Of a DNA stretch of 64,000 nt, positions 29,770 through 40,392 are shown in pieces; the stretch's first letter is position 1; the number at the start of each line of letters is the position of its first letter. Source of the DNA: Narthecium ossifragum (lineage: Eukaryota; Streptophyta; Magnoliopsida; Dioscoreales; Nartheciaceae); assembly GCA_963920575.1 (NCBI GenBank), contig OY986965.1, positions 12,724,290-12,788,289 of the forward strand, in the 5' to 3' direction. Both the position numbers and the translations under genes were made by a program. The notes beneath the pieces are model-generated. The model saw only the letters and a list, made by a program, of their open reading frames with translations. It ran no database searches and was not told the DNA's origin.

Positions 29770-31135
29770 TGACTCATCATCATGATGTTAAATTATTTAT
29801 TTATATGGATATTGATAAGGATTTGTATCATAAGTGGGAGCGATCTAATAGATTGTCTCTTAAGATCATTCAAAACTCGATGTGTAGGACTATTAGAGCA
29901 TCTATTCTTGTTAAAGACTTGGCCCTTGATTATATTGCCACTATAGAAAAGCAACATAGTGGATTTGATAAAGCTTTAACTGGCTCTTAAAAGTCACAAT
30001 TGACCTCCTTAAAGTATGAAGGATTTAGTGGCGTGCGAAAGCATATTTTGAGTATGCATAGTACAACTGTGAAATTAAAAGAACTAGGTATGGAAGTGTT
30101 TGACAATTTTCTAGTCCAATTCATCCTTAACTCTCTCCCATCACAGTTTTCTCAATTTAAAATCTCTTATAACACACAAAAGGAATTATGGAATCTAAAT
30201 GAACTAATATCCCAATGTGTGAATGAGGAGGAGAGGTTACAGAGAGAAGGTTTTCCAGCTTTTCACATGATTTTGCAAGAGCACTTTAGAGGCAAGAAAG
30301 CGAAGAAAAGAAATAAAGGACCTAACAATCCAACATTCAAAGTTAAAGGACATTCTCAAAAATTGAGGTGTTTGTTTTGTAAAAAAGAGGGACATCTCAA
30401 GAAGGACTGTGAGAAGAGAAAAAATTGGTTCGAAAGGAAGGGTAGGCCACCAACTTTGGCATGTTTCGAAACCAATTTTGTTAATGCTCCTTCTAATTCT
30501 TGGTGGATTGATTTGGGTGCTGCAATTCATGTTTCAAATTTCATGCAGGGAATCCTTTCAAGCCGAAAAGCAAATCACAATGAGCAATGGATCTACATGG
30601 GAATGGTAGGAAGTCAAAGGTCATTTCGATTGGGACCTACCGGCTTATTACAGACTTCGGATTCACCATGGATCTTCAAGACACTTTTTATGTTCCTTCA
30701 GAAGTTAGGAATCTTATTTCTACTTCAAGACTTGACTTAGCTGTTTTTTCATCTAGTTTTGGAAACTCAAGTGTTAGATTTTTTAAAGATTCTCTTTTAG
30801 TTGGTACTGCAAACTTATGTGATGGTTTATATAAGTTAAATTTGGATGTGTCTTTTGCTCAATCTTTACTTGCCTTGAATGTGAATGTTGGTATGAATTG
30901 TGGAATTTTGGATGAGAGTTCATCTAGCTTGTGGCATAGGCAATTGGGTCACATATCGAAAGAGAGAATGACAAGATTGGTAAAGAAATGAATTCTATCA
31001 AATTTAAACTTTAATGAATTCAGTATGTGCATCAGTTGCATTAAAGGTAAACAAATTAAAAATCATAAGAAACATACCACTAGAAGCCATGAACTCTTAG
31101 AATTGATCCATACCGACATATATGGCAAGCAAATC
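29770..31135 (+). pseudogene. Ty1/copia gag-protease-GAG_pre-integrase remnant
   Basis: Gag pieces include NRLSLKIIQNSMCRTIRA and LKELGMEVFDNFLVQFIL...LNSLPSQFSQFKISYNT. A CCHC zinc knuckle CLFCKKEGHLKKDC follows at about 30368-30410. Then comes the protease start WWIDLGAAIHVSN, where the usual DSGAT-type active site reads DLGAA, so the protease looks inactive. A frameshift near 30590 moves the reading to the frame with VISIGTYRLITDFGFTM, then GLYKLNLDV and SSSSLWHRQLGHISKERM, the LWH.RLGH motif of the GAG_pre-integrase domain. A TGA follows at about 30989, then CISCIKGKQIKNHKK and HELLELIHTDIYG, the start of integrase. Reverse transcriptase is absent. The short stretch 29438-29769 shows no clear homology. 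Confidence 0.9.
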
Positions 31136-32033
31136 ATTCCTTTAGGGGATGATAATTCAAATGGGAAGCGGGAGGATAATAAAGGATAGAAGGTTATTGA
31201 AGGAAGTAGTAGCCAGGATGGTGTTAAGGCAATAGTGGGCCCTCCTAAGAAGGTTAAATCTATGTGGATGGTTGCCAAAACTCCAAATGTGCAGAGCTCT
31301 ACTGACCACAGCCTGGTTGTGGCTGATCGCACCCAGCCACATGACGTGCTCAAGGGGACTGACTCTGGTCAACAACATGTGGGGGGAGCCTGGGTGAACC
31401 GTTTTGTGCCTCTCCATGATGGTGCACCGAGACTTGACGATAACGTGTTGGATGCTTTGACCAAGCATGAGGTGGCATGGTATCCTCGTGAGGCAATCCT
31501 CGCCATCCAGGGACCGTTGTTGCCCCTCATGGGTATAAGGCCTCGTTTGGTACGGGATTAGCTTATTCTGGGTTAAGTGATTTTGGGGTTAACAAAGCTG
31601 GAATAAGGGGTAGGGTTAAAGTTATTCCCATTTTGGTGTTTGGTTGAAAATGGGGTTAAGTAAGTAATGATTATATGGAATAAATAATAAAAAAATGTTT
31701 GGATGAAGAAGGTGGGATATAGGTAAGAATTGAGCCAAATATCAAAAATGCCCTTATATATGATGATGTTCATAATTCATCAAAAAATTACGACAGTAGG
31801 TGGTTTCACCGAGATTACCTCAATTAGACAAACAGGTTCTTGTTTTTGAGGCGTTGAGCCAACATCTTACACCCCCGTAGTAACTCATCTGTGATACAAA
31901 AAAGATTCGATGAAAATAAATACTGTTAAATAGTGATAATTAAAAATAATCGTATTTAAAAAGCATATTAAACAATGAAGATAATATCTAAAGCATACCA
32001 TGAAATATATAAACATGTCTTTTTTATTTTACT

Positions 32034-33390
32034 TCACCTAGTATTGACCCCTAATTCTGTCGCAATCCTGTTACACAACGAATCTCCCGTCGTAGAATCA
32101 TGCACTTGAGCCATAGAATGCAAATCTCCATCTTCGTTAGGTATTGCACCTTCCGATGATCCACTTCCAGATAAGTAAGTATCACGATGTCCGTGTTGAA
32201 TGATAAAATTGTGAATTACGTAACAGGCTATTACTATCCTACGTTGCACTGAGAAAGGATATGGCGGCATCGCACACAGTATTTTAAAACGCTTCTTCAG
32301 AACTCCAAATGCCCTTTCAACATGGTTGCGTAGTTGTGCATGACGATGGTTGTATAAGTCCTTATATCCACCATATTCACAACGTTCGCCAGTACGGACG
32401 TTTGGGTATTCGCTGATATGGTACCGAACCCATCTATACGGTGCCAGAAATTGGCATGTATTCGCATAATCAAAATCAACTAAATAAAATTTTCCTGCAA
32501 TCAATGGAATCTAGCATTGTTAGGTCAAGGGAGTTATATCAAATATGATGATTTAAGCTAGCTACTAGACTGAACTCAATACCTCGGGGAACTGTGAATT
32601 CACCGTCTTCCATGGCTTTCCTTAGGATTCGCATATCTGCCGCTGATCCCTCCCAACCTGCGATGACATGTAGGAATTGTAGATCGAAATTCACGACTCC
32701 CATAACATTCTGTGATATAAACCCCTTCCGATTACGAAATCTAGGTTGTAGCTCTGCCCTGACAACTGCTGGAATATGTGTCCCATCAATTGCACCTAGA
32801 GCTTTCTACGTAGTACATTTCAAGCATTAAATTCATGTGCAATAAGTACAAGGCATAAAGGCAGGCCATTGAATAATATGTTAGTAATTACCTTAAATGG
32901 GGTATAAGTAGAATTCCTCACGAATATGGGATGGACGACGTCATTATTATCTGGCAGTTTAATGTAGTCACGGCGTAATTTGTCAACGGCTTTCAATACT
33001 TTATTGAAATAATGGCTTACTGTTTCTCCAGAATGCTGAAATTGCTCTTGCAACACTCTGTTTGATACTCCATGTCCAATCATATGAAGAAAAATTCCAA
33101 GTTCCTCCCTGCACGTAATGTTTTTTGTGTCCTGAATGAAACCCCTCGCCTACAAGGCGTAGCACAAGCCGTCGAACACTTCTTTAGACAACCTAAATAA
33201 TTCTTGACATCTATTTTCGTGACCGGACATGATATCATTGATTATTTGATGTCCAGTGAAAGGCCTCGTGCGACATGGCCTCGGGGCTGGCTATTCGGAA
33301 GAAGAAGCCTCTTCATCTAGAACTAGCTAGGCAATCATTTCCTCCTCTTCTGATGACCCAGTTGAACTATCGTACGACATAAAACTACTT
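32034..33390 (-). pseudogene. PIF/Harbinger transposase (DDE_Tnp_4 type), probably defective
   Basis: Reading right to left: HENRCQELFRLSKEVFDGLC, then LGIFLHMIGHGVSNRVLQEQ, then FQHSGETVSHYFNKVLKA (helix-turn-helix-like part), then LGAIDGTHIPAVV (first catalytic Asp), then FYLVDFDYAN with APYRWVRYHISE (second Asp) and HAQLRNHVERAFGVLKKRFK (catalytic Glu), then YVIHNFI near the C-terminus, ending at 32034. All three acidic residues are visible. At least two breaks separate the parts (introns, or a stop near 33150 and shifts near 32830 and 32510), so I cannot tell a spliced gene from a decayed one. Confidence 0.85.
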
Positions 33391-33984
33391 GCTGACATGA
33401 TTCAGCAGTCAGATCAACTTGATCTTCTACAAGCAATGGATCAACAACACAAAGAACAAGCATAATTACACCTCTCATGAACTGAATCTTCCAACCTATG
33501 TACAAGCATAATTATATGTGTTCTATGTACAAGCATTGTTATCTTTTACTGGCCAAGTATGTAATGCAATTCGATATATTCATTTTTACAAGCATAATTT
33601 TCTTGTACAAGCATAATTATCTGTTACTGTTTAAATATAAGGTTAGATGAACCTTGTCTCCACATGCGAGGAAACTATTTGATGCGGTTGAGTTAAATAT
33701 GGATGAAAAATTATGGATTTAAGGGCAAAGATTATCATTGATGTCGTTGAGATGCAACTCAACAAGCATATCGAAGTTGGGCCAGACGGGAAGTCAAGGC
33801 CCATGGCAAAGAGCTATTCCGACGAGAAGCCGCTGTAATCCTACCATTCCCGCAGATCTTGGCCATCCTCCACTCTAGTTTCATCTCTCACCGGTTAACA
33901 ATGAAACATGATCTAGGAAATGGAGAGTAGAGAAGACGAGGTAACTAGGCAAGGGTTAGAAACTTTACCTACGACTGTCCCAAG

Positions 33985-34470
33985 CACTCCTACATTCAGC
34001 AAAGATCATCACTCCAACATTCAGCAAAGATCAGCAATCAGCAACATTGAGCACTCCTTCATTCAGCAAAGATCAGCAACGTTGAGCACTCCTTCATTCA
34101 GCAAAGATCAACAATCAGCAATGTTGAGCACTCCTTCATTCAGCAAAGATCGGCAACGTTGAGCATTGCTTCATTCAGCAAAGATCGGCAACGTTGAGCA
34201 CTCCTTCATTCAGCAAAGATTAGCAATCAGCAATGTTGAGCACTCCTTGCACTCCTTCATTCAGCAAAGATCAGCAGTCAACAACATTGAGCACTCCTTC
34301 ATTCAGCAAAGATCAACAACCAGCAACGTTGAGCACTCCTTCATTCAGCAAATTTCAGCAACGTTGAGCACTCCTTCATTCAGCAAAGATCAGCAATCAG
34401 CAATGTTGAGCACTCCTTCATTCAGCAAAGATCAGCAACGTTGAGCACTCCTTCATTCAACAAAGATCAA
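33985..34470. repeat. Minisatellite with CACTCCTTCATTCAGCAAAG units
   Basis: About thirteen units of 33-45 bp, each built on CACTCCTTCATTCAGCAAAG followed by ATCAGCAACGTTGAG or ATCAGCAATCAGCAATGTTGAG. Length variation comes from an optional AATCAGC insertion. It lies between the two genes of the PIF/Harbinger element and its open frames are repeat by-products. Confidence 0.93.
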
Positions 34471-34859
34471 ACGTGATACAGCAGACAGGGCCAAAAAGCA
34501 GTCATAATAAGAAACAAACTTTTGTTTCTTTTCATGGTGTCAGCCCCACACAGATGCCACCCTGTTGGCCACCACCTCAGCTCACTACAGCCTACGCACC
34601 AAACCCAACACCTATCACTAGCAAGAATTTTAAATCACTTTTGTGACACTCGTTCTTATCTATTTTTGTTTCATTGTCTACAAAAATCACCGTGATTTGA
34701 GTTTGTATATGAATATACTCTCACATCGGATTTGGGATCCAACCTAGCCTCCAGTAGATCTATATGCATGGATCAACATATCCAAAAACCAGAATCATCA
34801 AACGACTAGATTAACGAGAAAACACTAATCAAAACCACTAAAAATAACCCATAAAACAC

Positions 34860-35240
34860 CATCAGCCAGCTTTGGGATCGATCCGGAACATTTGGATCGA
34901 TCTGGAAAACATTGGATCGATCCGGACTATTTGGATCGATCCAAACAGCTTCATACCAGCTTCATACCAACTTCAGATCAGTCTCGTCGCAGGCCACGAG
35001 AAACATCACCACAATTCGTAGAAAAGCCAGAAAAATATGAAATAAGCTGGAATGGAAAGATAACTCATAGATCTACAACTCTTATGTTCATCATAAGTCA
35101 ATATGATGGTTGTACAAACCGAAAAACGCGTCGTAAACCGGTTGTTCCTCAAGAACAGAGAAACCGGAAAAATCCGAAATTAATCATGCTCAAATCCTAC
35201 TAAAATAAATAAGAACATTTCAGTAAAAAAAAAAAGAGGC
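34860..35240. repeat. Retrotransposon-like scrap with GGATCGATCC palindromes and A-tract
   Basis: Four GGATCGATCC/GGATCGATCT palindromes at 34875-34945 spaced about 20 bp apart, then 280 bp without a known motif and an A-tract at 35226-35236. It resembles the U3 palindrome clusters of the LTRs elsewhere in this window but no LTR end was found. Confidence 0.45.
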
Positions 35241-36292
35241 GTCCCACTGTATGGAGAGAAGAAACTGTCCTTTGAGTGCACTTTAATCAATGATCTCGGC
35301 CCTACAACAAATACTTTCTAGATCGATTAAAACTGTTGATCTTGACAAGTACGAAATATTTGGACAGCATCTCCTTTGTATCTATCATATACAATAAACG
35401 GCGTACAACAAATACATTTACAATATAAGAAAGAGGCGCACCCTCCACACATAGACAATAATTACATCCATCCACCACAATCGCCTATCCTCCACACATA
35501 GACAATATAAGAAAGAGGCACACCATGGAGTATAAACAATACACTTTTTGGAAGCTGTTGCAAACTGTTGCAAAACCAGTTATCAGGTGATAAGTGTACT
35601 CAAACCAGCCATAATTGTACTCAAACTACATGATATCAGGTGACATAAGCGTACTCAAACTACATGATATCAGAGGTGACATAAATACTCTATTTCCAAC
35701 CTTCCCCAGGCAACTGCAGGAAGTTGGAGATTTAAGTCAATAATAAAGTTTCATTCTAGTTGGTACAACACTGTATCAAATAGAGAACTGAATCTTTGCT
35801 TAACAAGGCAAAGGATGGATGTTGATCCCTCAGCTCCTACTTCTGATGCGCTTTTTTTATTAGCATTTGCTGGAGGAGTGATCCACTATCAATTTGATGT
35901 AAAACAAGTCACAAGTGAACCGCTGCAAAGAAAGACGAACAGTTTAAGGCCTGATTGGGATTAATAAAATATGTTTAGACCAAATAAAAAAGACGTTGGC
36001 CCAAAGTCTGAAGACTAGCAAGCAACACGATAGACCAACAAATTTAAGAAGACTGACTAGTAGAAGATTATCAGTAAATATGCATGCAAAATTAGCAATG
36101 AAATGTAATTAAACCACTTATTATTACGTCATCAACTCCTATTAGATAATTTACTTATTTCTCTCAACCACCACAAGCAGCAACACCAGAATGAAACAAA
36201 GTACAAACGTGATAATCAACATAAAAACATTCACACAAAAGACGGCGTAAGTCCCAAATTGGTAGGTGTATTATCTTAAGATATTCACATCT

Positions 36293-37769
36293 CTACTGAA
36301 GATTGCGTAGGAATGTACCTCTACATCTTCGGATTCGATCGGCCATGTGCGCTTGGGTCATATTGAGGATGCTGACTTCTTCATATTGAGGATGCTGACT
36401 TCTTCTTGTCATATTGGCGGAAGGGAAGTCTGTGCGAAGGAGATTTGTGTAAGGCATGTCGTTCTGAGGAGGCCATGCAGGTGGGTGGTATGATGATCCA
36501 GCATATGGTAAATTCAAAGGTGGTTGCCTCTACACATTCTGGCTAAATGGGTTGGGTCCCGGAACATGTTTATCTACCCACATCTTACGTAGGTACTCAA
36601 CCTTTAGTGAGATGAATGCTTCCCTATTTTCACGAATTTTAAATATGTCCGATAACTTGACCAATTGGTAAGAGGTTATGCCCGGCATTGCGTGAGCCAA
36701 CTCCATACACCGTGGAAGCGAGTAATCAAGCACTCGCTAGTGCACTTCAGCTTTCATCTCTATCCGCCTCTCCATACACGTGGCAATCCGACTTGAACCA
36801 ACTGATCCGGCTTCGGCCCTCTTCTTCTTTCCGCTGTTTACATTCTCTCTACTGTGACGCTTGCTACCGGAAGAACCAGAGGCATCCGTGGCACTAGCAC
36901 TTTTCCCTCGTGAAGATGGTGCATCTGGTGTGCTTTGCGAAACTGATTGAATTGATGGTGTGTCTTGAAAGTGTTCACCGTATTGAGATGACATGGGTTG
37001 TCTCGTGTGGCGGGCCTCGGCATCAATGTTAAGGGAAGAGATGCGAGATGGATACAGGGGAGTAGGAGGTGACTGGGCATCCGTTTGGGTATCCGATGAT
37101 CCACTGCTTTCGAGAGTTTCCTCTAGCACTTCATTCTGTGCCTTCTTGGTGTTGGAGGAATAACAAAACTCCCCAGTTGTAGTATTCGTGCTCATCAGGA
37201 GATTCATGGTGTCATAGAACATATAAACTTTATCTTTCAGACAGACATACTTTGAACCTTCCTGAAGGTCGGAAGAGAACATGAAATCAATGCAAGATCT
37301 TTATTTCGTACAAAGCTATCAAATGAACAGTAGATCTTACCCTTATTAGTTCATCCCATGCTGATGCATTAGGAGGCAAAGGCATATTGGTGTCATCATC
37401 CCATCCCCAACCGCTCTTGCTAACCAGTTCTTTGTAGGCTCTATGCTTTATTTTTAGGACCTTCAACTTATTTTTCAGGTTCTCCATATCCATCTTCTCC
37501 ACACGATCCTTGTTGAACTCGTATAGAATGAACCTCCATGCGTCCTTAGTAAATTGCCCATTGATGAAGAAGTTATTGACGTATCGTTCCTTCAATAGGT
37601 CAAGCAGGTGGTGGTCTTCGGCCTCGGTCCAATTTTTCTTCCTTATTATTATTGGATTCTTGTTGGTGTTCCTCCTCGGCATTTTCGGCTTTTTTTTATC
37701 GCAAGACCAGCGCCTACACATGTATGAATCATTAACCATCACGAAATTATATCCGATGTTATTAAACAA
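36293..37769 (-). pseudogene. Harbinger ORF1: Myb/SANT-like DNA-binding protein
   Basis: Harbinger elements need a second protein with a Myb/SANT-like (trihelix) domain that helps the transposase bind DNA and enter the nucleus. Exon 1 (about 37769-37341) encodes KKNWTEAEDHHLLDLLKERY, then FTKDAWRFILYEFN, then LKNKLKVLKIKHRAYKELVS, then SGWGWDDDTNMPLPPNASAW. A GGGTAAG donor near 37341 and a CAG acceptor near 37264 outline one intron. Exon 2 continues with a Ser-rich linker and KRHSRENVNSGKKKRAE, then meets an in-frame TAG at about 36737. The same frame continues with VLDYSLPRCMELAHAMPGIT and EAFISLKVEYLRKMWVDKHV, the usual C-terminal helices. So it is one stop codon away from a full-length protein. 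Confidence 0.85.
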
Positions 37770-39101
37770 ATTAATGCTAGTAATTATGTCCGATGAGTTC
37801 TCATAGCCAACAGCTCTTTGTTGTTAGACCCAAAACAGAGCATGAGCAAATCAAACACACCGGCGATTGGGATGAAAAAGAAGATTGGAAGAGCAATGAA
37901 ACTGTACATAGCGGCGGAAAAAATCAATTCTGGCGAAAATCCCACAAAAAACAAAAAGGGGAGAAGAAGGAAATCCTCACCAGAGGTTGGACAAGGGGCT
38001 GCAAGTGGGAGGTGTTGACGATGGAAAAGGCAGTCGGAGCTTTAGATCCAGCACATCGATGAGATATGTGGTGACCTCCAGGCTTCGAGAACGTCAAAGG
38101 TGGCGGGTCGATTGAACGCCAGTGTACATTCGGTGATGAACAATCCGGTGACCTCGAGATCAAGGAAGGGTGCACGACTCTTCCTTGGCCGTCTAGATCT
38201 GGTCAAGACCGATTCCTGTGACAGAGTTTGAGAAGGAGGGCGGGGGGGGGGGCACCCTTTCAACGCCGTCCAGATCTGGTGAACTACGATCCGGTGACAG
38301 CCGGGTGTTGAGAACCAGAAGGGTGGAAGGCCACCGTCGCCATTGTCGAGGTCCGATGAAGAGCTCGCCAGGAGACGAACCCCCATACAATAGTGTCCCC
38401 CATCTCACATTAGCAGGAACCAGAATGGTGGAAGGGGAGAAGTTGCAGACGAATGGGAGCAGAAGAAACCAAGGCCCAGAGGAAGTAGAAGAGGAAGAGC
38501 GAGGAAGAGGGTATTTTTTTGGGGTGCTGAGACCCGGGTTAAAACTTTATTCCCGTTCCCTTAACCCTGTTTTGTTTGGGAGTAAGTACGGGAATAAGGG
38601 GGTTATTCCCCCCTCATTCCCGTACCAAACAAAGCCTAGGGTCCCTCGGATGCTCATATCACTCAAGAGGGGTCACATCCGGAACCTCTAGATAAGGTCT
38701 TGGCTCTCCAGGTTCACACTACTGACATGGACCCTTGGCTTTACATTAGAGAGGGAGGAATCACATCCCTTTGGAGAATTGATGACGATTTAGGCTAGAG
38801 ATGCATCTGGTGATCGGTCTAAACGATCACATACTGGTGCCCCAGTTGGGGGCCCTCCTCATTGATTATTTTTATGTCACGCATCCTCGCATGGAATTGC
38901 CATGAACTCAGCCCAAGCGGGTCATCCGGTCCTGCCAGAGACTGTTATTGGAGCAGCACTTGGGGATTTATTGTCTAAAACGCTCCCTTATGATCTCTGT
39001 TAGCCGACCGAGACCCCATCCCAACATTATTCACAGATTCGGACCCCAAATCCAAATAATTCCAAAATTACCCTCCAATTCACCCCATGTGAATTGGCCA
39101 T

Positions 39102-39146
39102 GGATGGCCATGCCACATGATGTGGCATGGAATGGCATGGCCATCC
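39102..39146. repeat. 45-bp hairpin, GGATGGCCATGCCA inverted repeat
   Basis: A 14-bp perfect inverted repeat, GGATGGCCATGCCA ... TGGCATGGCCATCC, with an inner GCCACATGATGTGGC palindrome. It lies in AT-rich DNA with no recognised gene and may be part of a small MITE. Confidence 0.7.
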
Positions 39147-39390
39147 GATGGTCATTCCCTACTACACACTTTGCCACATGGCATGATATATTTATTAAAT
39201 ATTAATATTTTAATAATTTTAATTAAAATATTAAAAATAAAACTATTTTTTTTGATGATGTGGACCAATCACGAGATGACACGTGGCATGTGAAACCCAC
39301 TATATTAATATTTTATTACAGTAATATATTATTAATATTATTTAATAGGCCAATGCTTCTGTGAGTACAAAAGATAACGTAATAATTTTT

Positions 39391-39540
39391 ATGCGTTCAT
39401 ATATACGGGTATAAATTTTTACAAGCTAAAGAACCACGAGTATAATGTTTATATGCATAAAATTTTTTATAACTTTTTATGCGTACATAAATACGGGTAT
39501 AAATTTTTACGCGCTAAAGAACCACGAGTATAATTTTTTA
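39391..39540. repeat. 88-bp tandem duplication (ACGGGTATAAATTTTTAC)
   Basis: ACGGGTATAAATTTTTAC plus GCTAAAGAACCACGAGTATA appears twice, 88 bp apart, followed by decayed shorter echoes (ACGCG, TACACG) to about 39660. The rest of 39150-39800 is AT-rich with no gene. Confidence 0.75.
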
Positions 39541-40392
39541 CGCGCACTTGTATAATATTTTACACGTACATAAGAGTGCGTAAAAACTTATACTTGTGTT
39601 TTGTGAGTGCATAAAAATTGATACGCGTATAGTATATGATGAACACGTGTATCACATATTATAAGTCCTTCAGTTATTTTAATAGACTTTAACACATGGA
39701 AAAAGGCATTAAGAAATCTATTATATAAGGAAGGGCGGTTTTTGAAATGTCTCAACTATAAGACATAAAGAACGATCCAGATTTATCTACTTACAAATCC
39801 AATGGCTGTGATTTCATCATCCACTTTGAGATTCCCCCTCAAAATTTCATTCCCACCAAAATCTCCTGCCCAAACTTTCTTCCCCCACCTAATTGCATCA
39901 GAGAGAGAGAGACGGAGGGGGGATGTGACTCAGCCATCCCATCCCTCTCCCTCGTCCCCTCTCCTTCTCCCCCTCACCCATCCTCTCTGTTCCCCTCACC
40001 CTCTCCACCAGCTGAGAAGCCGGTGACCTCTCCCTCTCTGTTCCCTGAGGAACCACACCGTCGACCTCTCCCCCATCCCCCTCTCTCTTCCCCACGCCAT
40101 TGACCTCTCCCCCATCCCCCCTCTCTCCCTCTCTGTTCCCCACACCGTCGACCACGCCCCACATTGGGGACCGCCAGGGTGGAGCTCAGGCTACTGGTCG
40201 TGGAGCGATGGGGGAAAGGGGGGAAGGCGGTGGAGTTGTTGTGCGGCAGGTGATGGGCTGGGTAGGAGGGGGAGTTCGTCTTGGCCTTGGGGCCATGGAG
40301 GGCACGGGTGGCGGCGGCGTAGGCGCGAGCGGTGTTCTCGGCGGAGTCGAACGTCCCGAGCCAGACCCGGGTCTTCATCCACGGGTCACGGA

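Larger units (their letters stand above)
31539..38636. mobile_element. PIF/Harbinger transposon, 7.1 kb, nearly complete
   Basis: Terminal inverted repeats: the left end is GGCCTCGTTTGGTACGGGAT and the right end in reverse complement is GGCTTTGTTTGGTACGGGAA. The flanking triplets TAA (31536-31538) and TAG (38637-38639) resemble the 3-bp TWA duplication with one change. Both element genes are on the minus strand: transposase (32034-33390) and a Myb/SANT-like ORF1 (36293-37769). Subterminal GGAATAA/TTATTCC motifs occur at both ends. Non-coding interior includes the minisatellite at 33985 and an LTR-like scrap at 34860. 35240-36290 shows nothing recognisable. Confidence 0.9.
31140..38960 (+). 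mobile_element. LINE (L1-type) fragment split by a PIF/Harbinger element
   Basis: The left part (31140-31538) reads QSSTDHSLVVADRTQPHD and HEVAWYPREAILAIQGPLLP. The reading continues after the insertion at 38637 with VPRMLISLKRGHIRN, resembling the tail of a plant LINE ORF1. At about 38885 the reading RILAWNCHELSPSG resembles the first residues of the LINE endonuclease (xxLxWNCRGL). The sequence stops being recognisable after about 38960, so this is a 5' fragment. The assignment rests on short motifs. Confidence 0.6.

Noticed and set aside
30237..30530. Minus-strand open frame in the copia remnant
   Set aside because: Opposite strand of the gag-protease coding region.
33920..34444. Open frames with repeated HSFIQQRSA phrases
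   Set aside because: Minisatellite translation, no stop because the unit lacks one in that frame.
33985..34470. Repeat units reminiscent of a CRISPR array
   Set aside because: Unit length and spacing vary, spacers are not unique sequences, and the DNA is plant nuclear.
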